From assembly GCA_020637855.1 (NCBI GenBank), contig JACKJR010000003.1, positions 1 to 64,000 on the forward strand: DNA of 64,000 bases. Direction: 5' to 3'. This DNA comes from Rhodobiaceae bacterium. Its GTDB lineage: Bacteria > Pseudomonadota > Alphaproteobacteria > Rhizobiales > Tepidamorphaceae. Numbering within the stretch: the first letter of the stretch is position 1; each line of letters begins with the position of its first letter. Below are positions 50,028 through 59,493 of this stretch, piece by piece. A program made the translations under genes and the position numbers. Under the pieces are notes generated by a model, which saw only the letters and a list, made by a program, of their open reading frames with translations, did no database searches and was not told the origin of the DNA.

Positions 50028-51950
50028 TTATGCCCCGCGCGGTTCGACGAGCATGCGGCCGCGCATCTCCATGTGGAGCGCGTGGCAGAACCACTGGCAG
50101 TAGAACCAGTGTACGCCGGGCCGGTCGGCGGTGAAGGTCACCGAAGACGTTGCCTGCGGGCCGATCTCCATGGCGATACCGTAATTCGACAGGCAGAAGC
50201 CGTGGGTCACGTCGTCGATGTCGTCGAGGTTTGTGACATAGACCGTCACCTCGTCGCCTTGCTTGACCGTGAACTTCTCCAGCCCGTATTGCGGCGCCAG
50301 CGAGGTCATATAGACGCGGACCTTGTTGCCGTCGCGGATCACGGTGTCATCGGACACCAGGTCAACGCCGTCCGCAGCGGCCTGCTTGACCGCGTCGGCG
50401 AACATCGGGTCGTCACGTTTCCACAAGTTCGACGGCTTCACGATGTCGGCGCGCACGATGATGCTGTCATGCGGCTCGGCAAAGGTCGGCCCGTCGTGAA
50501 CGACCTTCATGGCGTCCGACGAGATGTCGATGACCTGTTCGTTCTCGGGTTTAAGCGGACCGACATTCAGGAAGCGGTCCTTGGAGAACTTGTTCATCGA
50601 GATCAGCCATGCACCATCCGCTTCGGCGGTCTCGCCCATCGAGGTGGAGTTGTGGCCCGGCTGATAGTGAACGTCGACCTTGGAGATGATCGGGTCGACA
50701 TCCTCGCCCGCGAACTTGCGGATTGCCTTGTCGATGTTCCACTTCACGACCTGGCTGTCGAGGAACAGCGTGGTGAAGGCGTTGCCCTTGCCGTCATAGG
50801 CGGTGTGCAACGGTCCCAGGCCCAGTTCCGGTTCGCCGACGACGGCGGAACGCGGATCGGCGTCAGACTCAAACAATGCGTCGAGCTTGGTCACATCGAT
50901 GATCGATACGGTCGGCGACAGCTTGCCGTTGATCACCACGTGGCGTTTGTCGGGTGCGGTGTTGACGCCATGCGGGCTGTTCGGGATCGGGATGTAGCGG
51001 GTGTACTTCTTGTTGCTGCCCTTGCGCCCGTCGATGACCGGCACGCCGTTCAGCATCTGTACGTCTCCCGCAGCGACGCCCTTCTCGATTTCCTTCAGGT
51101 TGAAGACAACGACGTGGTCGAGTTCGTTCGCCGTCATCTCCGCCAGGTTCATACCCATCTCCGAATTGTAGGATGTGGAGAAGGCGTATTTGCCCTGGTA
51201 GTCGCAATCGGTGTTGTCGAGGTTGCCCGACACCATGACCTGCCAGGCGACCTTCATCTCATCGCCGTCGATGGCGGTGAAGATGTTGGTGTATTTCGAC
51301 GGATCGTCGAGCACGGAGCCATCGTTGACCAGCGGCGCCTCGTGCTCGCCATTGGCAAAGACGTAGCCGGTGCGCGGATACTTCTGCGGGCGCATGCCGT
51401 GGATATCATGCGCGTTGGGGACCTCGATGATCTTGTCGCATTTCATCACGTCGCAGCGCACGCGCGCCACGCGTGTGTTGGCCTTGTCGTTCATGAACAG
51501 GTAGCGGCCGTCATAGGTGCCGTCGGTGAACGACATGTGCGGGTGGTGCAGGTCGCCGTTGTCATAGGTGACCTTGCCGCGCGCGGCGAGGAAATCCTTG
51601 GTTTCCTGCGACAGGCCTTCGGTCAGAACTTTCAGGCTTTCGTTGGTCTGGCCCCAACCGGTCGCTGAACAGCGGTTGAAAACGGGAACGCGCATCAGTT
51701 CGCGCATGGACGGGAAGCCCAGGATGCGCAACTCGCCCGTTTGACCCGATGACCAGAACCCGTAATAGGGGTCGAGTTCACCGGGTTCGAGGTTGTGGTG
51801 GCCCATGCCCTGGGCCAGAGCCTTGCTCGGGCCAAGCGCGGGCAGAAGTGCCCCGCCGACCCCGCTGCCGGCAAGGGCAGCGGTCGCTGCCGATGCGGTC
51901 AACATCGTTCTGCGTGATAGACCTTTTCTTCTGGTTTCTTCTGCCGACAT
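50028..51950 (-). CDS. nosZ: NosZ, Tat-exported nitrous oxide reductase
   Basis: 640-aa copper enzyme that reduces N2O to N2 in the periplasm. Tat signal: SRRTMLTASAATAALAG, cleaved near ALA-QGM. The CuA domain near the C-terminus has C618-x-W-x-x-C622-x-x-x-H626-x-x-M629. CuZ histidines lie in DLHHPHM, NAHDIHGM, PNSPHGV, GPLHTAYD, HYQPGHNSTSMGE and AEPHDSI. The Tat signal places it in clade I, typical for proteobacterial denitrifiers. Strong ribosome site AAGGAGG lies inside the nosR stop region; only 4 bp separate the genes. Confidence 0.97.
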   Translation of the reverse strand: MSAEETRRKGLSRRTMLTASAATAALAGSGVGGALLPALGPSKALAQGMGHHNLEPGELDPYYGFWSSGQTGELRILGFPSMRELMRVPVFNRCSATGWGQTNESLKVLTEGLSQETKDFLAARGKVTYDNGDLHHPHMSFTDGTYDGRYLFMNDKANTRVARVRCDVMKCDKIIEVPNAHDIHGMRPQKYPRTGYVFANGEHEAPLVNDGSVLDDPSKYTNIFTAIDGDEMKVAWQVMVSGNLDNTDCDYQGKYAFSTSYNSEMGMNLAEMTANELDHVVVFNLKEIEKGVAAGDVQMLNGVPVIDGRKGSNKKYTRYIPIPNSPHGVNTAPDKRHVVINGKLSPTVSIIDVTKLDALFESDADPRSAVVGEPELGLGPLHTAYDGKGNAFTTLFLDSQVVKWNIDKAIRKFAGEDVDPIISKVDVHYQPGHNSTSMGETAEADGAWLISMNKFSKDRFLNVGPLKPENEQVIDISSDAMKVVHDGPTFAEPHDSIIVRADIVKPSNLWKRDDPMFADAVKQAAADGVDLVSDDTVIRDGNKVRVYMTSLAPQYGLEKFTVKQGDEVTVYVTNLDDIDDVTHGFCLSNYGIAMEIGPQATSSVTFTADRPGVHWFYCQWFCHALHMEMRGRMLVEPRGA

Positions 51951-51954
51951 GGGA

Positions 51955-54306
51955 CTACCTCCTTTTTCGGTCAGGACTTGCTTGAGCTAACAACTCACTC
52001 GCGGCACTCACTAAATCCGGCGCGGGATCATGCGCGGGCGTCTGGCCCGCGGCCTTCATGTCCTTGGCGCGCCGGGCCTCTCGCTTGATGACGACCGGGC
52101 ATTTGGCCGTGCTCTGGTAGAGAACCTGACAGTGCAGACACTGGTGGCATTCGTTCGGATTGATGCTGCCGTCGGGGTGGATCGCCTGGACGAAGCATTC
52201 GTTCTTGCAGCGGTGGCAGGGGTTGCCGCACTCGCGGTAGCGCTTCAGCCAGTCGAACATGCGCATCCTGGCGGGGATCGCCAGCGCCGCGCCCAGCGGG
52301 CACAGGTAGCGGCAGTAGAAGCGCTCCACGAACAGCCCCGCCGTCAGCAGCGCGACCGCGAAGAGAACGAAAGGCCAGTCGCGCTGGAATTTGAGGATGA
52401 TCGCCGTCTTGAACGGCTCGACCTCGGCATAGTGCTCCGCCATGTCTAGCGAGTAGAGCGACATGCCGAATAGACCTAAGAAGATCATGTATTTGACCGG
52501 CCACAGCCGCTCGTGCAGGCCCCACGGAAGTTTGTATTGCGGGATCTTGAAGTACTGGCCGATCTTGTTGGTCAGTTCCTGCAAGGCGCCGAAGGGGCAG
52601 AGCCAGCCGCAGAACACGCCGCGCCCCCAGAAAAGCAGGGAAGCTGCGACCGAGAACCACAGGATGAAGATCAGCGGGTCCATCAGGAACGCCGACCATG
52701 AGAAGTTGCTCATCGCCGCGTTGAAGAAGGCGAGGATGTTGACGACGGAGAGCTGGGCATTGGCGTACCATCCGAGCACGACCAGCGTGACCGTCAGGAA
52801 GGCGATGCGGAACCAGTAGACGAAGCGTTCGCTGCGGGTGACCTGCATCTGGAAGAAGAAGACGCCGGTCAGGATGATGATGGCGGCGGCCAGAATGCCA
52901 ACCTCGAAGCGCTTCTGCCACCAGATGCGTTTCCAAAGATGGCTCAGATCACCGGGATCGGAGGCCACGGAGGAATCATCCTGTGCCGAAGTGCTGCCAT
53001 CACTGCCGGCGCCTGTTTGCGGTGCTTGCGCCGGGATTTGCTCGAGAAACCGGTCGGGAAGGCCGTAGCCCAGATCGAATGTGATGAAGGCCTTGTCGAT
53101 GGCGCCGACCGCGCGCTGCACCAGCAGTTGCAGGCGGAAGGGCTGTGAGGGATCGAAACCGGCATCGGCGGGAATGCGGAACAGGTCCAGTTCTGTGAAG
53201 GAGGGGGCATCTTCTGTCGCGAGGCGGCCAAGCCTGCGGTGCATCTTGTCGTGAAACCGGATCGAGTGGTCGCCCTGGATCAGTTGAATGCGGTCGAAGA
53301 TGCCGCCGCGCACATAACCCGATCCTTTGAACGAGTAGCGACCCCGGCCAAGCACGAGAATGGCCTGCTCGCCTTCGCCCAGCCATTCGACGAGATTGCC
53401 GTACTCCCCGTCGCCCAGAAGGGTCCGGCCGATTTCCGGGGCGCTCGCGAGCGCCAGATGCATGTCGATGAAGATCTCGCTTCCATCGCCGGGTTCGGGC
53501 CGCGCGATGGCGCGCTGATCGCCGGAAGCGATAAAGGCCTGATTGACCTGGCCGACATCGAGCTTCAGCGCCCGGATCGATCCGTCACCATCCAGTGTCT
53601 GCCAGTTCGAGACCGGGGCGTCGCCAGGTTCCGATGCGATGATCCTTTGCGTCGGTCCTTCGGATGCCTTGTCCGCCTGAAGGCCTCCGAGGCCAAGCTG
53701 GCGGGCAACCCGCAGACCGGCGCGAACGATCGAATCGTCGATGACCATGATGGTGACGGTGGCGCCGGAAACGATGTCCAGATCGTGCGCGGAGCCACTC
53801 GATTGCGCCTCGGCTACAAGGTCGAGGCCGGTATATTTGCCGATCACCTCGCGGATCGCGCTTTCAGGGATGCCGACAAGCACGATCGGCTCGGAATGCT
53901 TGACCAAACGGACGCCGGTGATTTTGCCGTTCAGATCGACGCCCATGATCACGTGGATCGGTTTGCCGGAATATCCCGTTGTCGTGACGAAATCCGAAGT
54001 CAGGAAGACGTAGCCAACAGTTTCGCTGCCCTTGCGGGCTTCGTAGACGGGCAAGTCCTTGCGCAAGGGGCCAAGCGTGTCAGCTTCAGGCGCAATCTCG
54101 ACGAGTTCGACCTTGCCGATGAATTCACTGATGAGCGGCTCGGCCGTGGCGCGGGCCGTCAGGCCGGACAACGCGATGCATATGGTCAGGAATGCCAGTG
54201 CAAATTGCGCCAGCGATGGCGATTGCCTCCGGCCTTGTGCGCAAGGCTGGCGGTCATTGCGGACAAACCCCCTGCAAAAAGCAATTGTATGTTTGTGCGA
54301 TGACAT
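51955..54306 (-). CDS. nosR: NosR, membrane flavo-iron-sulfur protein
   Basis: 783-aa membrane protein. A signal segment (FALAFLTICIALSGLTARATA) leads to a periplasmic FMN-binding domain (SGATVT carries the flavinylated Thr), then several transmembrane helices, two CP motifs (CGWLCP, CRYLCP) and two [4Fe-4S] ferredoxin clusters (CGNPCHRCKNEC and CHQCLHCQ...CP). It passes quinol electrons to NosZ and is needed for nosZ expression. First gene of the nos operon; an FNR-type box lies about 65-80 bp upstream. A complete nosRZDFYLX set means the host can respire N2O. Confidence 0.96.
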   Translation of the reverse strand: MSSHKHTIAFCRGFVRNDRQPCAQGRRQSPSLAQFALAFLTICIALSGLTARATAEPLISEFIGKVELVEIAPEADTLGPLRKDLPVYEARKGSETVGYVFLTSDFVTTTGYSGKPIHVIMGVDLNGKITGVRLVKHSEPIVLVGIPESAIREVIGKYTGLDLVAEAQSSGSAHDLDIVSGATVTIMVIDDSIVRAGLRVARQLGLGGLQADKASEGPTQRIIASEPGDAPVSNWQTLDGDGSIRALKLDVGQVNQAFIASGDQRAIARPEPGDGSEIFIDMHLALASAPEIGRTLLGDGEYGNLVEWLGEGEQAILVLGRGRYSFKGSGYVRGGIFDRIQLIQGDHSIRFHDKMHRRLGRLATEDAPSFTELDLFRIPADAGFDPSQPFRLQLLVQRAVGAIDKAFITFDLGYGLPDRFLEQIPAQAPQTGAGSDGSTSAQDDSSVASDPGDLSHLWKRIWWQKRFEVGILAAAIIILTGVFFFQMQVTRSERFVYWFRIAFLTVTLVVLGWYANAQLSVVNILAFFNAAMSNFSWSAFLMDPLIFILWFSVAASLLFWGRGVFCGWLCPFGALQELTNKIGQYFKIPQYKLPWGLHERLWPVKYMIFLGLFGMSLYSLDMAEHYAEVEPFKTAIILKFQRDWPFVLFAVALLTAGLFVERFYCRYLCPLGAALAIPARMRMFDWLKRYRECGNPCHRCKNECFVQAIHPDGSINPNECHQCLHCQVLYQSTAKCPVVIKREARRAKDMKAAGQTPAHDPAPDLVSAASELLAQASPDRKRR

Positions 54307-54370
54307 CTGCCCTGATCAGCTTTTTTGGTGTTTGCTGACCAAGGCGTATCGAACGTAAGCCCGGCGTTCT

Positions 54371-54384
54371 TTGACGAACGACAA
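54371..54384 (-). promoter_or_regulatory. FNR/NNR-type box upstream of nosR
   Basis: TTGAC-GAAC-GACAA (plus-strand reading) fits the FNR/NNR pattern TTGA(C/T)-N4-(G/A)TCAA with one mismatch. It lies 65-78 bp upstream of the nosR start, a normal activating distance. The surrounding 54307-54518 gap contains no other gene. The NnrR/Dnr-like protein at 44535 is the expected binder. Confidence 0.5.
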
Positions 54385-54518
54385 ATAATTTTGAGAAGCC
54401 GCTCATTGCCTCTCGCTTGCGGGTTCGGGCGCGCTTTTGCAGTCAATGTCCGTTTTCGGGGTACCTGCCGCAAACTATCCGGCACGGGCAGACGGCGGCC
54501 ATGGATCGGAAACGGAAC

Positions 54519-55727
54519 TCATTGCCTGGGCCGCGCATGCAGCCAGCCATCGTCGAATTCGACCGTTTCGACGCCCGCCAGAGACTTGACCCGTTCGAGT
54601 TCCGATATCAGCCCGGCAGTGCGCGCCTTGCCGATCCTGACGCCGGCTTCGGGCCAGAACGCGCGCACGGCGAGACCCTTGCCGTCGCGTTTGGCGTCAA
54701 GCCGCCCGATCACCCGCTCACCCTGCAGCACGGGAAAGACATAGTAGCCGAACTGCCGCTTGGCTTCGGGGACGAAGATCTCGATCCGGTAGTGGAAGCC
54801 GAACAAGCGCTCCGCCCGTCCCCGGTCGCGCAGGGCAGGGTCGAATGGCGACAACAGCCGCACGCGCGATGACGGGGCTGGCAATGAAGACGCATGGTCG
54901 AGAATGGCTTCGTTCGTGAAACTGCGCCGGTGCGATCCATCCGCCATCCCGATGTCCGCCTCGACGATGCGGCCGGCGGCAAGCGCCTGCGCGCACCATG
55001 CCTTTGCCTCGTCCCGCGTCACGATGTCGAAGAAGGCCGCGAGTTCCCCGCTCGTGCCGAAGCCGAGCCGCTGAAGCGCCGCTGACATCGCCCAGTCGAC
55101 GATTTCCTTATCGTCGATCCGGCCCTTGAAGTGTTCCTCCGGAATGACGCGCTCAGCCAGATCGTAGAACTTGCGGAAGCCCTGGCGATGGCAGATTGCC
55201 AGCCGGCCGGACCGCCAGAGGAATTCCAGGGCCGTCTTGGAGGGATGCCAGTCCCACCAGCCCGACGAGCCCTTCTTTTCGTCGCCGCCGACATCGAGAG
55301 AGCAGGCCGGGCCGTTGTCGGCGACATGCCGGAGCACGGTTTCGATTTCCGCTTCCCATCCTTCGCGGCGCCACTGCGGCCAGCGCGCCCGCATGCGTGC
55401 TTCGTCGCGGGCGAATTTCAGTCGCCACATCGGGTAGAACCGCATCGGGATGATCGCAGCGTCATGGGTCCAGTGTTCGAAGGCGCTGCGGTGATGTGCG
55501 ACAAGGCGCTCCAGCGCGCGTGGGCGGTACTGGCTGCGGCGAGACCAGAGGATCAGGTCGTGAGCCCGGGCAAGCGTGTTGACGCTGTCGACCTGGACGA
55601 ACCCGAGATCTTCAAGCACGCCGTCGAGGTCCTTGCCCTTGCCGGGTCCCGATCCCTGACGCAGCAACAGGTGCCGGTCCAGGAACAGGCGGCGTGCGCG
55701 CTGATTATCCAGTATCGCTCGTGTCAT
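54519..55727 (-). CDS. YcaQ/AlkX-like winged-helix DNA glycosylase
   Basis: 402-aa member of the HTH_42 family (YcaQ-like crosslink-repair glycosylase). Recognisable parts: LGFVQVDSVNTLARAHDLILWSR (about 48-70), FYPMWRLKFARDEARMR and the late FGFHYRIEIFVPEAKRQFGYYVFPVL. Such enzymes unhook interstrand DNA crosslinks. ATG 55727 (MTRAILDNQRARRLF) is chosen as the family-typical start. It appears unrelated to its metabolic neighbours. Confidence 0.85.
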   Translation of the reverse strand: MTRAILDNQRARRLFLDRHLLLRQGSGPGKGKDLDGVLEDLGFVQVDSVNTLARAHDLILWSRRSQYRPRALERLVAHHRSAFEHWTHDAAIIPMRFYPMWRLKFARDEARMRARWPQWRREGWEAEIETVLRHVADNGPACSLDVGGDEKKGSSGWWDWHPSKTALEFLWRSGRLAICHRQGFRKFYDLAERVIPEEHFKGRIDDKEIVDWAMSAALQRLGFGTSGELAAFFDIVTRDEAKAWCAQALAAGRIVEADIGMADGSHRRSFTNEAILDHASSLPAPSSRVRLLSPFDPALRDRGRAERLFGFHYRIEIFVPEAKRQFGYYVFPVLQGERVIGRLDAKRDGKGLAVRAFWPEAGVRIGKARTAGLISELERVKSLAGVETVEFDDGWLHARPRQ

Positions 55728-55837
55728 TTGACCTATGTATCGCCATTGCCGGGTCAGGAAATAGCCTGATGCCCGCATTGACGGGGCGCGGCAGTCCCCG
55801 GGCTGGACCAAACCCGCCCGAATTAATTGCTCTGCCT

Positions 55838-56743
55838 CTATGAAGGCATTGCAATATTGCTTGATAGCTTGGCCTTCAGGAAATCCACCAGAGCACGCAC
55901 CTTCGGCGGCACCGACCTGCCTCCCCGATACAGGGCATATATGGGAACGGCATCCTTAAGCGCATGTCCACTAAGCAGTTCGACGAGACTTCCGTCGCGC
56001 ACTTCGATGCGGCCACGCAGGTCCGTCAGGCGCCCAATACCGCAACCTGCCAGAAGCGCCTGGTATGCTGCATTGCCGCTGTTGACTACCAGGGGTCCGG
56101 TTACCTTCACCACGTCCACGCCGCGCTCCGACTCAAAAAACCAGTCGTTGTAAACTGCCCCGAAGCCCCGGATGACAATGCATGTGTGGTTGAGCAGGTC
56201 GCTGGGCACCTCGGGCGGGTCATGCTTTTCGAGATAGGAAGGTGCGGCGCAGATGATCTGCCGTGTCTCGCCGATTTTCCTGGCGAGCAACGCGGAATCC
56301 GGCAACTTGCCCCAGGTAATCGCGACATCATGGATCTCCAGGTTGGGATCGTCCTGCGCATCCGACAAGTCGATTGAAACCGACAGGTCCGGATGGGCTT
56401 CCATGAACTCCGCGATGTGCGGAATGACGTTGTACAGCCCGATCATGACGGCACAGGTGATCTTCAATGTTCCGCGCGGCTCGGCTCCGTACTGGCTGGC
56501 AGCCAGTTCCGCGTCCTGTATGTCCGACAGGATCTTTACGCCGCGCCGGAAATAAACATCGCCTGCATCGGTCAGGTTCAGATGCTTGGTCGTGCGGTCA
56601 AGCAGACGCACACCCAGGCGCCGCTCCAAGCCGTCGATCCGCCGGGAAACCGCGGAGCGTGTGAGCCCGAGTTGCCGCGCCGCGGCGGCAAAGCTGCCGC
56701 CTTCCACGACCGAGACATAGATTTTCAGATCATCGTTCTGCAT
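55838..56743 (-). CDS. LysR-family transcriptional regulator
   Basis: 301-aa LysR regulator with an N-terminal HTH (LKIYVSVVEGGSFAAAARQLGLTRSAVSRRI, about 6-36, KTKH-type segment TTKHLNLTDAG) and a periplasmic-binding-like effector domain. It is divergent from the EthD/PRISE operon across 146 bp, the classic arrangement for a LysR protein controlling its neighbour. Confidence 0.92.
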   Translation of the reverse strand: MQNDDLKIYVSVVEGGSFAAAARQLGLTRSAVSRRIDGLERRLGVRLLDRTTKHLNLTDAGDVYFRRGVKILSDIQDAELAASQYGAEPRGTLKITCAVMIGLYNVIPHIAEFMEAHPDLSVSIDLSDAQDDPNLEIHDVAITWGKLPDSALLARKIGETRQIICAAPSYLEKHDPPEVPSDLLNHTCIVIRGFGAVYNDWFFESERGVDVVKVTGPLVVNSGNAAYQALLAGCGIGRLTDLRGRIEVRDGSLVELLSGHALKDAVPIYALYRGGRSVPPKVRALVDFLKAKLSSNIAMPS

Positions 56744-56889
56744 CGCCTGGTCGCCATTGTTGCGTAAACCTCACCATGTTGGGTCCTGATCTAATCTTCT
56801 AGTCATCTTGGCGATCATATTACCATTGCCGGCAACATTATCCGGGCGGCAACCGGCCCGGAACAAGAAGAATGCTGGGAAGCGCACCA
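56744..56889. promoter_or_regulatory. Divergent LysR/EthD promoter region
   Basis: 146 bp between lysR and the EthD-like gene, A+T-enriched near 56770-56830. It presumably holds both promoters and LysR sites; several T-N11-A half-dyads can be drawn but none is compelling. Confidence 0.35.
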
Positions 56890-57624
56890 ATGATCAAACT
56901 CGTGACTGTGCTGAAGCGCAGGTCCGACATGACCCGCAGCGAGTTCGAACATCGCTGGCTTCATGTCCATGCGCCGATTGCAGCCGTGTTCCCCGAACTG
57001 CGAGGGTATGTCCTGTCGTTTTCGATAGAGGACGGGGAACCCGAAGCCGACGGCGTCGCGCAGCTTTGGTTCGACGACCGCGAGGCGGTCCAGCGCTCCT
57101 ATGCCTCGCAGATCGGCCGCGAGGGATCCAGCGATGCCCGCGAGTATCTTGCAAGACGAGACCATCTCATGGTCGGCGAGCGCTGGGCGGGGCCGGCCGA
57201 AGACAGCGCCGGCTTTCAATACAAGATGATGATCGGGCTGAAACGGCCTGCGCAGCAGTCGCGGCCCGCATTCGTTTCCGCGGTCGACGCGCTTGACGAC
57301 GGGACGCTGCAGCACGGCTTTGCCACACCCACTGTGCGGGTTTGCATCGACGATCAAGGCAAACAGCTGAATTCCGGAGTAGATGGTGAACTCGACCTGT
57401 TCGAGGCCGAAGCGGCGTTCGACGCCCTGGTCGAGGCCTGGTACCCGGATGCGCAGACCATGAAATCGGCCGCAGCAGATTTTGCCACCACACCGGCCCA
57501 TGCAGCCCTGGCCGGCATTGCCGGTTCGCGCGAGACGTTCCTGCTGTTTGAAAACGTGGTCGTTGCACCGCCCGAACAGGTTCAGCCTGCGCGGCTGCTC
57601 ACCGGCAACCGCGCACTCGGATAG
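56890..57624 (+). CDS. EthD-domain-like protein
   Basis: 244-aa protein beginning with the EthD-type pattern MIKLVTVLKRRSDMTRSEFEHRW region; EthD proteins are small ferredoxin-like alpha/beta barrels found in catabolic operons. It is about twice the usual single-domain length, and the C-terminal half (FVSAVDALDDGTLQHGF onward) has no recognised domain; it may be a second, degenerate copy. ATG 56890 has GGGAAG 7 bp upstream; ATG 56872 is a less likely start. Confidence 0.7.
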   Translation: MIKLVTVLKRRSDMTRSEFEHRWLHVHAPIAAVFPELRGYVLSFSIEDGEPEADGVAQLWFDDREAVQRSYASQIGREGSSDAREYLARRDHLMVGERWAGPAEDSAGFQYKMMIGLKRPAQQSRPAFVSAVDALDDGTLQHGFATPTVRVCIDDQGKQLNSGVDGELDLFEAEAAFDALVEAWYPDAQTMKSAAADFATTPAHAALAGIAGSRETFLLFENVVVAPPEQVQPARLLTGNRALG

Positions 57625-57666
57625 CTGCTCCACAGACTAATTTCCAAGAATCAGAAGAACACGAAC

Positions 57667-58719
57667 ATGACAAAGAAAACCGCACTTGTTATCGGAGGCA
57701 CTGGCGTTTCCGGGCGCGCATTGATCTCGCACCTGGAAAACGATCCGGAGTGGGACGTGATCGGCGTTTCGCGCAATGCGCCCTATTTCGACACGAAGGC
57801 GAAGTTCGTATCCGTCGATCTGATGGACCCCGGAAGCTGCCGCAGCGGGCTGGGTGCGCTCACCGACGTCACCCATGTGTTCTACACAGCCTATTGGGAC
57901 GACCCGGATTTCGCCAAGACGCGCGAACCCAACACCGTGATGGCGAAGAATTCCCTGGCTGTCGTCGCCGATGCGGCGAAGAACCTGCAGCACGTCTGCC
58001 TGTTGCAGGGAACCAAGTATTACGGACAGTACCTCGGCCCCTTCAAGACACCCGCAAAGGAAAGCGACCCACGTATCGACGTGCCGCATTTCTACTACGA
58101 CCAGCAGGATTTCCTGACCGGCCTCCAGGACGGGAAGGACTGGACCTGGTCGGCGGCGCGGCCGCATGTCATTTGCGGCTACGCGCTGGGCAATCCGCTC
58201 AACCTGATCTCGATGATCTGTGTCTACGCCGCAATCCTCAAGTGCCACGGAATGCCGTTTTTCTATCCCGGCAAGCCGGGAGCCTTCACGTCGATTTACC
58301 AGGCGACCGATTCCGGCCTGCTGGCGCGCGCGATGGTATGGATGGCAACGACGCCGGCCTGCGCCAACGAGGCCTTCAACATCACCAATGGGGATTTCTT
58401 CCGCTACCAGAACCTGTGGCCCGTCTTCGCCGACTATTTCGGCATGGAGGCCGCCGGGGTGCAGACCACGGAAATGGTCGGCTTCATGAAGGACAAGGAC
58501 CATGTCTGGGACGACATCGTCCGCGAGAACGGCCTTCAGCCCAACCCGGTCGCGCGTCTGGCAAACTGGAATTTCACCAACTACGCCTTCTCCAACGACT
58601 GGGACGTCATGTCCGACACGACGAAATGCCGCAAATACGGGTTCATGGAATTCATCGATTCCGAGGAGATGTTCCTCGGTCACTTCGATGCCCTGCGCCG
58701 GATGAAGATCGTTCCTTGA
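57667..58719 (+). CDS. PRISE-like extended SDR (progesterone 5beta-reductase/iridoid synthase type)
   Basis: 350-aa NAD(P)-binding protein with GGTGVSG (10-16), LQGTKYYG (K117, Y118) and PHFYYDQQDFL (Y143/Y144). These match the PRISE motifs of plant progesterone 5beta-reductase and iridoid synthase, which reduce activated C=C bonds of enones with NADPH. Bacterial members exist but are little studied. Here it would reduce an unsaturated ring ketone or a ring-cleavage product. It sits in the LysR-controlled set with YciI, cupin, SDR and RidA genes. Confidence 0.85.
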   Translation: MTKKTALVIGGTGVSGRALISHLENDPEWDVIGVSRNAPYFDTKAKFVSVDLMDPGSCRSGLGALTDVTHVFYTAYWDDPDFAKTREPNTVMAKNSLAVVADAAKNLQHVCLLQGTKYYGQYLGPFKTPAKESDPRIDVPHFYYDQQDFLTGLQDGKDWTWSAARPHVICGYALGNPLNLISMICVYAAILKCHGMPFFYPGKPGAFTSIYQATDSGLLARAMVWMATTPACANEAFNITNGDFFRYQNLWPVFADYFGMEAAGVQTTEMVGFMKDKDHVWDDIVRENGLQPNPVARLANWNFTNYAFSNDWDVMSDTTKCRKYGFMEFIDSEEMFLGHFDALRRMKIVP

Positions 58720-58729
58720 GGGAGCAGCC

Positions 58730-59041
58730 ATGCCCTATGTGATCGAGACCTGGGACAAGCCCGACAGTCTTGCGCTGCGCATGCGCGTAAGGCCCGAGCA
58801 CATCGAATTTCTCAAGGCCAATGTCGCAAGCCTTCTCGGCGCGGGGGCCAAGCTGTCGGACGATGGTGAAACCATGCTCGGCACGATCTACATCGTCGAT
58901 GTCGAGACCCGTGCGGAAGCGGAGGCTTTTGTTGCCGGAGATCCGTTCACGAAGAACGGATTGCCGGAGCGGATCGAGATTACGCGCTGGCGAAAGGCGT
59001 TTTTCAATTTCGAGAACAACATGCACAACCTGAAACTGTAG
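58730..59041 (+). CDS. YciI-family protein
   Basis: 103-aa protein of the YciI/YCII type (dimeric alpha+beta barrel), including LALRMRVRPEHIEFL and IVDVETRAEAEAFVAGDPF. Relatives include chloromuconolactone dehalogenase-like enzymes, but most have unknown function. It lies 10 bp after the PRISE-like gene. Confidence 0.8.
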   Translation: MPYVIETWDKPDSLALRMRVRPEHIEFLKANVASLLGAGAKLSDDGETMLGTIYIVDVETRAEAEAFVAGDPFTKNGLPERIEITRWRKAFFNFENNMHNLKL

Positions 59042-59070
59042 CCGACGCACCGGCAAGGAGGCCGAACGTC

Positions 59071-59493
59071 ATGTCACAACACCAGCCGGAATTCCCCGAG
59101 GAATTCGAAGCCGCACGCAACAATGCGAAAGTCGGGACGGTTCTGGTGTCGCAGAGTGCACGTAACCGCGTCTGGTACCTGCATCTGCGGCCGGGAGAGC
59201 GGATCGGCTACCATTGCCATGTGCTCGACTATTTCTGGACCTGCCTGACGCACGGGCGCGCCCAGTCGCGCATCAACGGCACCGCACCGACGGCCCGGGA
59301 CTATGCGCCCGGCGATACCGCCCACATGAGCTACGGCAAGGGCGAGTGCATGGTTCATGATCTGGAGAACATCGGCGGCACCGATCTGGTGTTCATCACG
59401 GTCGAAAATCTCGACAGCGCCAACGACCCGCTTCCCTTGCCCGACGGTGTGGAGCCGACGGGCGTGATACCTGACCGGATTACAGTGGAATGA
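59071..59493 (+). CDS. Cupin-domain protein
   Basis: 140-aa cupin with LRPGERIGYHCHVLDYFWTCL region (His ligands) and PGDTAHMSYGKGE. A strong AAGGAGG site precedes ATG 59071. The stop overlaps the next gene as ATGA. Substrate unknown; it may bind or convert an intermediate of the PRISE operon. Confidence 0.75.
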   Translation: MSQHQPEFPEEFEAARNNAKVGTVLVSQSARNRVWYLHLRPGERIGYHCHVLDYFWTCLTHGRAQSRINGTAPTARDYAPGDTAHMSYGKGECMVHDLENIGGTDLVFITVENLDSANDPLPLPDGVEPTGVIPDRITVE

